Positions 28,044-36,607 of a stretch of DNA of 64,000 nucleotides are shown piece by piece. Each line of letters opens with the position of its first letter. The stretch's first letter is position 1. Source of the DNA: Chitinophaga silvatica (GTDB lineage: Bacteria; Bacteroidota; Bacteroidia; Chitinophagales; Chitinophagaceae). Location: the NCBI RefSeq assembly GCF_003419895.1, contig NZ_QPMM01000007.1, positions 186,001 through 250,000 on the forward strand. Direction: 5' to 3'. A program made the position numbers and the translations under genes. Under the pieces are notes generated by a model. It was not told the DNA's origin and ran no database searches. It was given only the letters and a program-made list of their open reading frames with translations.

Positions 28044-31000
28044 ATGATTCGATTCTGCTTGCCAGTCTTACTATTGCTTTGTTGTTTTACACAGGCAATA
28101 GCCCAGCGTACCCTTATCAGGGGGAAGGTCACAGACGACAAAAACAATCCGCTTCCAGGCGTAAGCATCCTGGTAAAAGGTGCCAAAAATGGTACGGCCA
28201 CGTTAGTTGACGGTACTTTCTCGCTCAATGTAAATGATCCGGCCACTACCGTACTTCGGGCTACGATGACAGGATATGAGGCTAAAGAGATGCCACTCAA
28301 TGGCAGAACTTCCGTTCAGTTTTTGCTGGCACCATCACCAATTAACCTTAATAATGTGGTAATTACAGGTGCGATGGGGCTTACCAAAACTCAGAAAGAA
28401 ATAGGCTACGCCTCTCAAACTGTAGATGCCAACAATCTTACTGAAGCAAGAGACCTGACCCTTGCAAATGCATTATCAGGAAAAGTTGCAGGTCTCCAGG
28501 TTACAAACATGGGGCAACCAGGTAGCTCGGCCCGTGTAGTAATCAGAGGTGAGAACTCAATTACCCAGAACAACCAGCCTCTTTATGTAATTGATGGAGT
28601 ACCTATCAATAACGATATGGGTGATGGAAATGAAAATAAGCTGGACTATGGAATGGGTCTTTCAGATATTAATCCTGATGATATCGAAACCCTTACCATC
28701 TTACAAGGACCTAATGCTGCCGCATTATATGGTTCCCGTGCTGCCAACGGTGCAGTATTGATTACTACCAAAAAAGGTAAAATTGGTGATGGAAGCCTGG
28801 GGCTTTCCCTTAACCAGAACATGCAGGTAAATAGTATTGCAGAATTTCCGGCTTATCAGAATGTATATGGTGAAGGAGGAAACGGACAACTGGTTGGAAA
28901 TGGAAACAATATCATAAAAGGAACCGGTGCTGTTAGAATGGGTCAGAATAGTAGCACCTGGGGTATGCCCATGCTCGGACAACCATATAACGACTTCAAT
29001 GGCAAACCTTTAGCAGGCGGATATTCTCCTAAACCTAATAATATTACCGACTTATATAAGAACAGTGTTACAAATTCATCCAACGTGGCTATCAGCAGAG
29101 CTGATGCTTTATCATCCTTCCGTTTGTCTTACGGCTATACGAATAGTAATGATGTGCTGAAAAATGCCAACCTTATTCAAAAGCATAACTTGCAGATGAA
29201 TGCCAGCCGTAAAGTAGTGGATTGGCTGAACATAGAAACCCGTGTAATGTATACCGCCCAGAATACCCGTAACCGTATGGTGCGGAACCTGGATCAGAAC
29301 AGCCCTATGGCCGCTTATGTTTACCTGCCAAGAAGTTTCGATCTGAATGCTATGACTCCCTGGGCCGATGCCAATGGAAATTCAACAACATTAGGATCAT
29401 CCAATAGCACCGAGAATCCATATTGGATGCTGTATGAAAATTCGAACCAGGATAAGCGCAACAGAATTATTGGCGGTATAGCCGCAACTATCAACTTCAC
29501 CAACAAACTCAGTTTCAAAACACAGGCATCTACCGATATCCTTTCTTTTAATGCCTATAATTATCTTGAGCTTGGTGGCTTGAAAACTCCCAGAGGAGCC
29601 TATAATACCAATACCCAAACCAATCAAATGTGGGATTATCAGGGTATGTTGTCCTACAATGATAAATTTGGAAAAGACTTCTCCCTTCGTGCAAATGTGG
29701 GTGCTGAATATGTGTTGAACAATAATCAGACAAAATATACTTCTACTGATGCCTTGCTAACTCACGACATGCCAAGCATCCAGAATACTACTTCTCCTCC
29801 TATATCAAGAGAATCTCTTTTAAAATCAAATGTGCAATCGATTTTAGGAGACTTAACTCTCGGATACAGAGAGCTTTTGTACTTGTCGGCAACCGGCAGA
29901 AACGATTGGTCTTCTACCTTGCCGGTAAGTAATTCCAGTTTCTTCTACCCATCTGTCAGTGGTAGTTTTGTATTCTCAAACCTCCTGCCTGAATCAAGTA
30001 TTCTGAACTTCGGAAAGTTGAGAGCTTCGTATGCTCAGGTAGGTAATGCTGCGCCTCCATTGATGTTATACACTATGTATGTTGGTGGATTGTATATGGG
30101 TAATCCATATTTGAGCTATGCACAGCAGCCAAACAGCTCAAACTTTAAATTGCTGAACCCGAATCTGAAACCAGAAAAAACCGTTTCAAGAGAAGTTGGG
30201 TTAGAGCTTTCATTCTTTAAAAGTCGTATTCAGTTAACAACCAACATCTATAAGTCAAATACCTTCAATCAGATCATCGAAGCAAATCTGCCTACCGAAA
30301 CAGGTTATACTACCAGGATGATGAATGCTGGTGAAATGCAGAATAAGGGTATTGAAGTTTCATTGAATGGAACTCCGTATCAGGACAAAAACTGGAAATG
30401 GACCTTAAGAGCTAACTGGTCATTAAACCGTAACAAAGTAATTTCAATTACGCCGGGTTTGGATAAGGTAAGATTAGGAGGAGCATTGGAAACAGTTGTT
30501 TATGCAATGAAAGACAGACCATATGGAGAGATCGTAGGTTGGGGCCCAACCAAAATCGGGGATACTGTGCTGGTGAATTCAAGTAATGGCCGTACGATTG
30601 TCGATAGAAATGTATACCTGGGTAACTTCCACCCGGATTGGCTGGGATCAATCGGTTCCGGAGTCAGGTATAAAAACTTTGACCTTTCATTCCTCGTAAC
30701 AGTTAAATGGGGTGGTAAATTATATTCAGGTTCTTATGCCCGTGCAAACTTTGCAGGATCAACAGTTTCAAGTTTGTATGGCAGAGATGAATGGTTAATG
30801 AGTGCTATAGTTTTAGGTGAAAATGATCAGGAAAGAATGGGGCAGGGGCTTGCCAACTCTAAAGGTAATACGCAATATGCCGATCCGGACAGAGCAAAAG
30901 GTGCTGCTTATCCTAATGCTTATTACGGCCTTACAGACAAAGATGGGAAAATGTATCCGGGTGCTAAAAGCACCATTTGGATGAACCCAACGACCTTCCA

Positions 31001-31289
31001 ATCAGATATGGTTACCAATAATACACCGGCTGTAACTTTTGATGCATCCAGCATTAAACTCTCCGAGTTGATCTTTGGTTATTCATTACCTACTAATCTG
31101 ATAAAATCTACACCAATTAAATCGGCTCGTTTGGCCGCTGTAGGTCGTAATCTCTGGACTATCTTCAAGAATACACCAAGAGGTATAGACCCAGAATCTT
31201 CTATGTCTACCGGTAATGCTCAAGGGCTGGAACTAGGTGGTTCCTTTCCATTCTCAACTTATGGCTTTGACCTGAAACTTACCTTTTAA
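28044..31289 (+). CDS. SusC/RagA-family TonB-linked outer membrane protein
   Basis: A 1081-residue transporter with a signal peptide (to about residue 20, AIAQ), a CarboxypepD_reg-like domain (about 22-100, IRGKVTDDKNNPLPGVSILV), a plug with PLYVIDGVPINND and LTILQGPNAAALYGSRAANGA, and a barrel ending in aromatic LKLTF. It differs from the other three SusC proteins here in the plug linker (VVITGAMGLTKTQKEIGYAS). The SusD partner begins 9 bases after it. With the upstream regulator and downstream GH99-like lipoprotein it forms a minimal polysaccharide utilisation locus. Confidence 0.95.
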   Translation: MIRFCLPVLLLLCCFTQAIAQRTLIRGKVTDDKNNPLPGVSILVKGAKNGTATLVDGTFSLNVNDPATTVLRATMTGYEAKEMPLNGRTSVQFLLAPSPINLNNVVITGAMGLTKTQKEIGYASQTVDANNLTEARDLTLANALSGKVAGLQVTNMGQPGSSARVVIRGENSITQNNQPLYVIDGVPINNDMGDGNENKLDYGMGLSDINPDDIETLTILQGPNAAALYGSRAANGAVLITTKKGKIGDGSLGLSLNQNMQVNSIAEFPAYQNVYGEGGNGQLVGNGNNIIKGTGAVRMGQNSSTWGMPMLGQPYNDFNGKPLAGGYSPKPNNITDLYKNSVTNSSNVAISRADALSSFRLSYGYTNSNDVLKNANLIQKHNLQMNASRKVVDWLNIETRVMYTAQNTRNRMVRNLDQNSPMAAYVYLPRSFDLNAMTPWADANGNSTTLGSSNSTENPYWMLYENSNQDKRNRIIGGIAATINFTNKLSFKTQASTDILSFNAYNYLELGGLKTPRGAYNTNTQTNQMWDYQGMLSYNDKFGKDFSLRANVGAEYVLNNNQTKYTSTDALLTHDMPSIQNTTSPPISRESLLKSNVQSILGDLTLGYRELLYLSATGRNDWSSTLPVSNSSFFYPSVSGSFVFSNLLPESSILNFGKLRASYAQVGNAAPPLMLYTMYVGGLYMGNPYLSYAQQPNSSNFKLLNPNLKPEKTVSREVGLELSFFKSRIQLTTNIYKSNTFNQIIEANLPTETGYTTRMMNAGEMQNKGIEVSLNGTPYQDKNWKWTLRANWSLNRNKVISITPGLDKVRLGGALETVVYAMKDRPYGEIVGWGPTKIGDTVLVNSSNGRTIVDRNVYLGNFHPDWLGSIGSGVRYKNFDLSFLVTVKWGGKLYSGSYARANFAGSTVSSLYGRDEWLMSAIVLGENDQERMGQGLANSKGNTQYADPDRAKGAAYPNAYYGLTDKDGKMYPGAKSTIWMNPTTFQSDMVTNNTPAVTFDASSIKLSELIFGYSLPTNLIKSTPIKSARLAAVGRNLWTIFKNTPRGIDPESSMSTGNAQGLELGGSFPFSTYGFDLKLTF

Positions 31290-31298
31290 TCGACAATC

Positions 31299-33098
31299 AT
31301 GAAAAGACTATTTATATATTTTTCGATCCTGATGCTAAGCTGGGGATGTACCAGAGACTTTGCCGGGATGAATATCGATAACTCGCAGTTTAGTCGCTCT
31401 ACCCCTGAAGCCTCGATACTCGCGGCTTCACGAACACTGGTTATGCAACTGGGGAATATGAATACTACCAGATTCTGGGATTTAAGTCACCTTGCGATAG
31501 CAGGATCCAGATATGATGTAACAGATAATGGGTTCTGGGGAAATGTTTATCAGGGTGTTCTGGGAAACCTGAACCAGGTAGAACTTAATTATAGCAGTGA
31601 TTCCGCATTCCGTAACAGAGTACAGATTGCACGAATCCTGAAGGCATATACCTATTCCATACTTACCGGAATTTACGGCCCGGTACCTCGTACTCAGGCC
31701 AACAATTTGGATTATCTAAGCAATGTATTATTCGATAATGAAGACTCAGTTTACGTATACGCATTGAGCACCTTAAAGGACGCTGTTTCTAAAATGAATG
31801 CCAGCGGAGATAAACTGACATATGATGTGATCTACAATGGAGACATTTCAAGATGGATAAAACTGGCTAATTCCTGGAGGTTGAAAATTGCGTTGAACAT
31901 AATAGAAAATCAAAAGCTGAAATCGCTGGCAGAAGAACATATCAGGGATGTGATGAGCAACGAAAGTTTGTTGATCGGCAGTGAGTCGGAAACCGCGAAA
32001 ATGCCATTTGAAACAGTTTCAGGGAATGAGAACCCATACTATCAGAAGTACATCAAAAATAATAATACCTGGCCTTACAACCAGGCTTCCACTTCAGCAG
32101 GACCAAAAATGAGTGAGTTCTTCAGTACTTACTTCCGCTCTTACTCAGATCCCAGAATGAAGGCTTATTATGATACAGTTCCTTTAGCGTATCGTGTATT
32201 TGTTACCGACACATTGCCAAGTATTGCGGATGATTCATTGAGAATTGTACAGTTTCCTATCGATTATTTAGGAATGCCTTTAGCCAATACTAAATTAACG
32301 GGTTGGAATGCTTTCCTGAATGCTGCACAGGGAGTAGATTTAGGGGGAAGTGACCAGAAATCCTATTCCAATGTAAATATTGCTATTCTGCAAGCTACCA
32401 GGCCTTTTGTTCTTATGTCGTATGCTGAAGTACTGTTTTTAAAAGCAGAAGCAGCAGAGCGGGGATTAGGAGGCGGATCTGCCGAAACCTATTACAACCA
32501 GGGTATTGCTGCTAATTTCTCTGTTTGGGGAATTACAACAGGAACCTTGAATTCATTTATGCAGGTAGATGGTATTAAATGGGGTACAGAAGGAAATGCA
32601 TACTGGAATTATTTACATCTTGTAAATACAAAAATACGCACTGGAAATCTCAACAAAATATATGCACAAAGATGGCTGAACTACTTCCCTGACGGAGGTT
32701 TTGATTGCTGGTGCCTGCAACGCAGAACTCAGATATGGCAGTTGCCACCGCATACTAATCCGGGTGGATATTCTTCCTATTCTTCAACACCAACCTATGC
32801 CGATATTCCAGGCAGGGGATCCTATCCAACAACAGTAACAACTTTAAATCCGGAAGGCTATAATAGCGGTTTGAAATTATTAAATGCAGTAGGAGGAAAT
32901 GATTTCGACATCTATACAAAACTGCATTTTGCAATTGATGATAACAGAGCGGCAAAAGATTGGAATAACAGGTCGGATGTTGCTTATGACAACACCTATC
33001 TGCGAGCTACATTTCCTTTTAATACCTGGGAAACTTATTTACAGGAATGCGTGAAACAAAAAATTCCACTCAGGATTTCTCAGACTTATAAACCGTAA
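31299..33098 (+). CDS. SusD-like nutrient-binding lipoprotein
   Basis: A 599-residue lipoprotein with lipobox Cys17 (LSWGC-TRDF). It belongs to the longer SusD-like branch (SusD-like 2/3 type): an N-terminal helix bundle with VYQGVLGNLNQVEL, RVQIARILKAYTYSIL and YGPVP segments, and a C-terminal VLFLKAEAAERG helix at the usual site of the SusD signature. It would cap the SusC barrel encoded just upstream. The GH99-like lipoprotein gene begins 3 bases after its stop, so these genes are translationally close. Confidence 0.9.
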   Translation: MKRLFIYFSILMLSWGCTRDFAGMNIDNSQFSRSTPEASILAASRTLVMQLGNMNTTRFWDLSHLAIAGSRYDVTDNGFWGNVYQGVLGNLNQVELNYSSDSAFRNRVQIARILKAYTYSILTGIYGPVPRTQANNLDYLSNVLFDNEDSVYVYALSTLKDAVSKMNASGDKLTYDVIYNGDISRWIKLANSWRLKIALNIIENQKLKSLAEEHIRDVMSNESLLIGSESETAKMPFETVSGNENPYYQKYIKNNNTWPYNQASTSAGPKMSEFFSTYFRSYSDPRMKAYYDTVPLAYRVFVTDTLPSIADDSLRIVQFPIDYLGMPLANTKLTGWNAFLNAAQGVDLGGSDQKSYSNVNIAILQATRPFVLMSYAEVLFLKAEAAERGLGGGSAETYYNQGIAANFSVWGITTGTLNSFMQVDGIKWGTEGNAYWNYLHLVNTKIRTGNLNKIYAQRWLNYFPDGGFDCWCLQRRTQIWQLPPHTNPGGYSSYSSTPTYADIPGRGSYPTTVTTLNPEGYNSGLKLLNAVGGNDFDIYTKLHFAIDDNRAAKDWNNRSDVAYDNTYLRATFPFNTWETYLQECVKQKIPLRISQTYKP

Positions 33099-33101
33099 TC
33101 A

Positions 33102-34217
33102 ATGAAACGTCTCAAAATATTATTTGCAATTTCTGCAATCAGTGCATTTGTATTTTCCTGTAAGAAGGATTTAACAGGTCCTTCAGCGGAGGATAATTTT
33201 CTGAACTATAAAATTGAGGAAATACCAGTAACGGCCGACTATACAGTAGGTTGCTTCTATTACACTTTTGGTGGCTTTAATACACAGGTTAAAGATAATC
33301 CGGTGTTGGGTAAATACAACTATAGCAACGGAAATCCACCGGCCGGAATAATGGCCAAACAAATTGCGTTTGCTGCTCAGGCAGGTATCGATTATTTTGT
33401 TTTCAGCATTCGTTCAGCCAACAAAGACAATGGAAACTATCGCTCCGATTCTGCAACAGTAAGAAACTTCCTGGATAACAATGCAGAAGGAAAAATGAAG
33501 TTTGCACTTCAATATAATCTGAATACCGGTCAGTTCGGCTTAAGCGCTACCAATCCAATAGAGAAGAGCGCAGCGAACCTGGATGCCTTTTGCAACGACT
33601 TTGTGAGAATGGCACCTTACCTCAAGGATGCCAATATCATGAAGGTAGATGGTAAGCCTATGTTGTTTATTCAGAATGCAATGAACCTGAACTCCGACAG
33701 CAGTAAGAAAGTATATGATACCTTACGTTCAAGGCTGAAGGCACAGGGAGTAGACGCCTACATTGTAGGTATGCAGGATAGATGGACACCACCAGCCAGA
33801 TATGATATTCGATTCAGAGGAGGTACGGTTAATGCGCTATATCATAGTTCATACAGTACACAGATCAGCAACTGGGACAGATTTTATCTGTTACCACAGA
33901 TGATGGATCAGGCATGGATTTACTCAGCACAATATTTTAAGGATAACTTCCAGGCGGCTTATATCCCGAATGTTTCTCCGGGATATGATCCAACCATTTC
34001 GAATGCCAGCACTACCAACCCAACCTATGCGAGGGCAGATAGTGGCGCATTGTATCAGACATTGTGTAATGTGGCTAAGAAGAATGTAAATCCGCAATTG
34101 AGAATGGTGTTAATTGATTCGTGGAATAACTGGGGAGAAGGTAGTCAGCTGGAACCTTCTTCATTTTATGGGGATTTATTTCTGAAGTTAACCAGAAAGC
34201 AATTTAAGAAGCAGTAA
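33102..34217 (+). CDS. GH99/WbsX-like glycoside hydrolase lipoprotein
   Basis: A 371-residue lipoprotein (Cys20, VFSC-KKD). The fold indicated is a (beta/alpha)8 barrel of the GH71/GH99 and WbsX group: an early TVGCFYYTFGGF strand, MAKQIAFAAQAGIDYFVFSI, KVDGKPMLFIQ, and the late LIDSWNNWGEGSQLEP motif, with Glu346 in the position of a conserved acid. GH99 enzymes cleave alpha-mannans in an endo fashion, so a mannose-rich glycan is a possible target, but the similarity I can see supports the superfamily rather than a substrate. It would act at the cell surface beside SusCD. A terminator follows. Confidence 0.78.
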   Translation: MKRLKILFAISAISAFVFSCKKDLTGPSAEDNFLNYKIEEIPVTADYTVGCFYYTFGGFNTQVKDNPVLGKYNYSNGNPPAGIMAKQIAFAAQAGIDYFVFSIRSANKDNGNYRSDSATVRNFLDNNAEGKMKFALQYNLNTGQFGLSATNPIEKSAANLDAFCNDFVRMAPYLKDANIMKVDGKPMLFIQNAMNLNSDSSKKVYDTLRSRLKAQGVDAYIVGMQDRWTPPARYDIRFRGGTVNALYHSSYSTQISNWDRFYLLPQMMDQAWIYSAQYFKDNFQAAYIPNVSPGYDPTISNASTTNPTYARADSGALYQTLCNVAKKNVNPQLRMVLIDSWNNWGEGSQLEPSSFYGDLFLKLTRKQFKKQ

Positions 34218-34240
34218 CAGCTGTATTAGTCAAAAGGTGA

Positions 34241-34280
34241 GGAGCCTGGAAGTCGCCCGACTTCCGGGCTTCCTGTTTTT
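34241..34280 (+). terminator. Intrinsic terminator of the GH99-like operon
   Basis: A G+C-rich hairpin with a 7-bp inner stem (GGAAGTC/GACTTCC) and an outer GGAGCC/GGCTTCC extension, followed by GTTTTT. It lies 23 bases after the stop and marks the end of this locus. Confidence 0.85.
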
Positions 34281-34325
34281 ATGCATTGTGGTATCAGTAG
34301 AGTTATTAAAATTTGTATAGAAGAT

Positions 34326-34333
34326 TATCTTTG
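34326..34333 (+). promoter_or_regulatory. -7 box of the YccF gene
   Basis: TATCTTTG matches TAnnTTTG exactly and ends four bases before the chosen ATG, so the transcript would be nearly leaderless. No -33 element is seen at the usual distance. Confidence 0.4.
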
Positions 34334-34337
34334 TTTT

Positions 34338-34706
34338 ATGAATTTTATTGGAAATATTATCTGGCTGATCTTTGGAGGTTTCATTTCATTTATACAATAT
34401 ATGCTTGCCGGCTTTGTATTGTGCCTGACAATCATAGGGATTCCCTTTGGCCTTCAATGTTTTAAAATAGCGTTTTTTATCCTGTTACCGTTTGGCCGGG
34501 AAATCAGGCATATGCCATCCAGTGTGGGGTGCTTATCTACCATTTTGAATATTATCTGGGCAATAAGTGCGGGTTTGGGGATAGCACTGACACATTTTTT
34601 CTTCGGATTGTTATTAACGCTCACCATAATAGGGATTCCGTTCGCGCGTCAGCATTTTAAACTGATGTCACTTGCCTTCACTCCATTTGGGAAAGAAGTT
34701 CATTAG
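34338..34706 (+). CDS. YccF-domain inner membrane protein
   Basis: A 122-residue membrane protein from ATG 34338; an ATG 57 bases earlier abuts the preceding terminator and is rejected. Two YccF repeats are visible, each a hydrophobic pair of segments ending in a TIIGIPFxxQxFK motif (LTIIGIPFGLQCFK and LTIIGIPFARQHFK), with a following LLPFGREI or FTPFGKEV. This is the canonical internal duplication of the family. The function of YccF proteins is not established; they are inner membrane proteins found singly. Confidence 0.9.
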   Translation: MNFIGNIIWLIFGGFISFIQYMLAGFVLCLTIIGIPFGLQCFKIAFFILLPFGREIRHMPSSVGCLSTILNIIWAISAGLGIALTHFFFGLLLTLTIIGIPFARQHFKLMSLAFTPFGKEVH

Positions 34707-34793
34707 GCTTGAGCTACAGCTGATTTGCGGCAGAGGATGTTTCCCTTGGCATGACTATTGGGTCGGGTAGTCCATACCAAAACTGTGGATTAT

Positions 34794-34991
34794 ATGAAAA
34801 AGTTATTAATCGCTGCAGCGGCAGTAGGAGCGGCTGCTTCTCTTGCCATGTATTTTCGTAAAACCCGTCAAGGTCGCCGTTTGCTGGAACAGGGAGCAGA
34901 TGCAGCCCAGGAAGCTCAGGATGCTATACGCAAGTATGTTCGCAAATCAAAAAAAGATGGAAAACATATCTATAGCAATTCGATGGGTTGA
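34794..34991 (+). CDS. YtxH-like small membrane-anchored protein
   Basis: A 65-residue protein from ATG 34794. A short hydrophobic Ala-rich N-terminus (LIAAAAVGAAASLAMYF) is followed by a basic, helical tail with RKTRQGRRLLEQGADAAQ. This is the form of YtxH/gas-vesicle-like stress proteins: one membrane segment and a coiled cytoplasmic tail. An upstream TTG in the same frame would add 12 residues but disrupts the hydrophobic start. No function can be given. A clear terminator follows. Confidence 0.65.
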   Translation: MKKLLIAAAAVGAAASLAMYFRKTRQGRRLLEQGADAAQEAQDAIRKYVRKSKKDGKHIYSNSMG

Positions 34992-35012
34992 TATTAACAA
35001 AGCTATTGTATG

Positions 35013-35046
35013 AGCCATCTGTATGATATAAACAGATGGCTTTTTT
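35013..35046 (+). terminator. Intrinsic terminator
   Basis: A perfect 10-bp stem (AGCCATCTGT/ACAGATGGCT) with a 9-base loop and a run of T. It ends the YtxH-like gene and touches the stop of the convergent YdeI-like gene. Confidence 0.9.
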
Positions 35047-35611
35047 ATTGAAATTTTTCATTTTTTTCCAGCTTCTCTAATATTGCTGCTAATCGTTTTG
35101 CCCTGGTTTCAGGTTTCACTGCGCTATGTAAACGAAAATAGATGACATACTGGTTCTGTTTATTCAACGTTTCGTAAAATGCTTTAGCCTTCTTGTTTTT
35201 CTTTAAGGCATTCAGGAAATCTTCCGGTATTTCGGCATTCTTTCCGGAAGCATAAGCTTTTTCCCAACGGCCATCGGCTTTAGCTGCCTCCACTTCTTTA
35301 ATGCCGGCAGGCTTCATTTTACCGGCTGCGGTGAGTCGATCTATATGCTTCGTATTCATCTGCGACCAGATGCTTTTAGTTCGCCTGGGAGTAAACCTTT
35401 GCAGAAAAGATTCTGTGTCGTAGGATTTTTTTATGCCATCAATCCAGCCATAACAGAGGGCTTCGTCGAGTGCTTCAGGATAATAAATAGTTTCTACCCC
35501 AGAATCTTTTTTATAAATTCTTAGCCAGACACCATCTGATTTAGCATGATTTTTGGCTAGCCATTTATCCCATTCGGCAGCAGTAGTAAAGGATACGATA
35601 GGTTGTTCCAT
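35045..35611 (-). CDS. YdeI/OmpD-associated family protein
   Basis: A 188-residue cytoplasmic protein. It shows the family pattern: an N-terminal FTTAAEWDKWLAKNHAKSDG followed by VWLRIYKK, then EALDEALCYGWIDGI with a following FTPRRTKSIWSQMN, and a C-terminal domain with IPEDFLNALKKNKKAKAFYETL (the Omp-associated OmdA part). Members have been linked to bacteriocin or peptide protection in enterics, but the biochemical role is not settled. It is monocistronic: convergent with the YtxH-like gene and divergent from the tRNA. Confidence 0.88.
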   Translation of the reverse strand: MEQPIVSFTTAAEWDKWLAKNHAKSDGVWLRIYKKDSGVETIYYPEALDEALCYGWIDGIKKSYDTESFLQRFTPRRTKSIWSQMNTKHIDRLTAAGKMKPAGIKEVEAAKADGRWEKAYASGKNAEIPEDFLNALKKNKKAKAFYETLNKQNQYVIYFRLHSAVKPETRAKRLAAILEKLEKNEKFQ

Positions 35612-35675
35612 ATCTATAAAAGTAACTATTTTTATTACGTGTATGTACGTTGGGTAATAATTTTTTAAAGAAATA

Positions 35676-35706
35676 TTTGGAATATTTAATTTAATTCCTA
35701 CCTTTG
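35676..35706 (+). promoter_or_regulatory. Promoter of tRNA-Lys
   Basis: A textbook Bacteroidota sigma-A promoter: -33 TTTG at 35676-35679, a 19-base spacer after TTTGG's fourth base, and -7 TACCTTTG at 35699-35706. The tRNA starts 21 bases after the -7 box. Confidence 0.8.
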
Positions 35707-35726
35707 CGCTCCCTTTAACAAGGAAA

Positions 35727-35799
35727 GATTCCGTAGCTCAGTTGGTAGAGCAATACACTTTTAATGTATGGGTCTTGGGTTCGAGTCCCAACGGGATCA
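35727..35799 (+). tRNA. tRNA-Lys (anticodon TTT)
   Basis: A complete cloverleaf: acceptor GATTCCG/CGGGATC (one G-T pair), D-stem GCTC/GAGC, anticodon stem ATACA/TGTAT with loop CTTTTAA (anticodon TTT), and a T-arm with GGTTCGAGTCC. CCA is not encoded. Its 3' end (35786-35800) is the attachment site of at least two integrated elements. Confidence 0.95.
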
Positions 35800-35800
35800 C
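35786..35800 (+). repeat. attL: tRNA 3' end, first copy
   Basis: TCCCAACGGGATCAC, the last part of tRNA-Lys plus one base, is repeated exactly at 39823-39837 and with two changes at 42736-42750. Repeats of a tRNA 3' end bracketing integrase genes are the normal footprint of site-specific integration. Confidence 0.85.
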
Positions 35801-35814
35801 AGAAGACTTACAAA

Positions 35815-35842
35815 CCTGCGCCTAGCGCGGGTTTTTTGTTTT
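35815..35842 (+). terminator. Terminator of tRNA-Lys, carried by island A
   Basis: A 7-bp stem (CCTGCGC/GCGCGGG, one wobble) and a run of T. Because it lies inside the att repeats it belongs to the integrated element, not to the ancestral locus. Confidence 0.8.
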
Positions 35843-35862
35843 TAGTCGAGGTTTTAGTCGAG
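35841..35862 (+). repeat. Left arm-type repeats of island A
   Basis: Two direct copies of TTTAGTCGAG at 35841 and 35853, a 12-base period. The same pair with the same spacing recurs at 39675 and 39687 next to the integrase start, as expected for arm-type sites of a tyrosine integrase. Confidence 0.6.
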
Positions 35863-35971
35863 TTCCTATTGTATAACCTCAATTTTCTTCCCGTACTTTA
35901 TACAGATTAACGCGCTTTTACTAACATACATAATTATCTATTTATGTTCTATTGCAAATACTTAATTAATA

Positions 35972-36568
35972 CTAGTGAAAGTAATGCCATAATTGCTCCA
36001 TCATATCATATTTATCATCTCGATATGAACTAATGCCGCAAACTATTCCTTCCAGTATTTCTACTATTGGTGTGATAATCTCAACAAAATTCGTGAGGTT
36101 AATTACTGTTATATTCTCCAATGAAGGGCCTCCTGATTTATCCACCGGATAACGAAATGCATCTGATTGTCTATCAATTTCGGAAATTGCCTCGATAGCT
36201 CTTTCAATTTCGGTAAAACGTTCCTCAGGACTACCTGGCCAGATTTCTATTATAATTATTTTTGCATCCTTCCATAGATGAGACAAAGCATGAGTTTTAG
36301 GAAATTTTTTAGGTTTGTCAATTAAGCTACTGCCATATTCAATAATTTCTTTGAGCCGCAATTCTATATAGTGTCTATAAAGAAATATTATCGGAAAAAT
36401 TAATTTATCTCTATAATTATCCTCTTGAAGAACCTTTAAGGCTAATGCTTCTGCGGCTAACTTGTAACCATAGGCGTAACTTTCCCATGTGTTTTGGGTT
36501 GTATAAGAATTATTAATTAAACAGTTTGTGACCCAATTGTCTCCTTTCTCAAATAATTTTTTTCCCAT
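35972..36568 (-). CDS. Hypothetical helical protein, possibly HEPN-like
   Basis: A 198-residue protein without signal peptide or membrane helices. A strongly amphipathic central helix, IFLYRHYIELRLKEII (residues 61-76), and a following KTHALSHLW (about 91-99) are typical of small all-helical proteins that resemble HEPN domains, but the classical R-x4-6-H motif is not clear. I do not recognise a named family. It starts 39 bases after the TIGR02391-like gene on the same strand, and the two probably act together. Base composition is AT-rich like the rest of the island. Confidence 0.6.
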   Translation of the reverse strand: MGKKLFEKGDNWVTNCLINNSYTTQNTWESYAYGYKLAAEALALKVLQEDNYRDKLIFPIIFLYRHYIELRLKEIIEYGSSLIDKPKKFPKTHALSHLWKDAKIIIIEIWPGSPEERFTEIERAIEAISEIDRQSDAFRYPVDKSGGPSLENITVINLTNFVEIITPIVEILEGIVCGISSYRDDKYDMMEQLWHYFH

Positions 36569-36607
36569 TGGACTTAAATGTTTGTATTGCCTAATACCTT
36601 TAAATTC

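Noticed and set aside
34281..34337. Upstream ATG for the YccF protein
   Set aside because: It abuts the terminator, adds a non-family segment, and a perfect -7 box lies between it and the better ATG at 34338.
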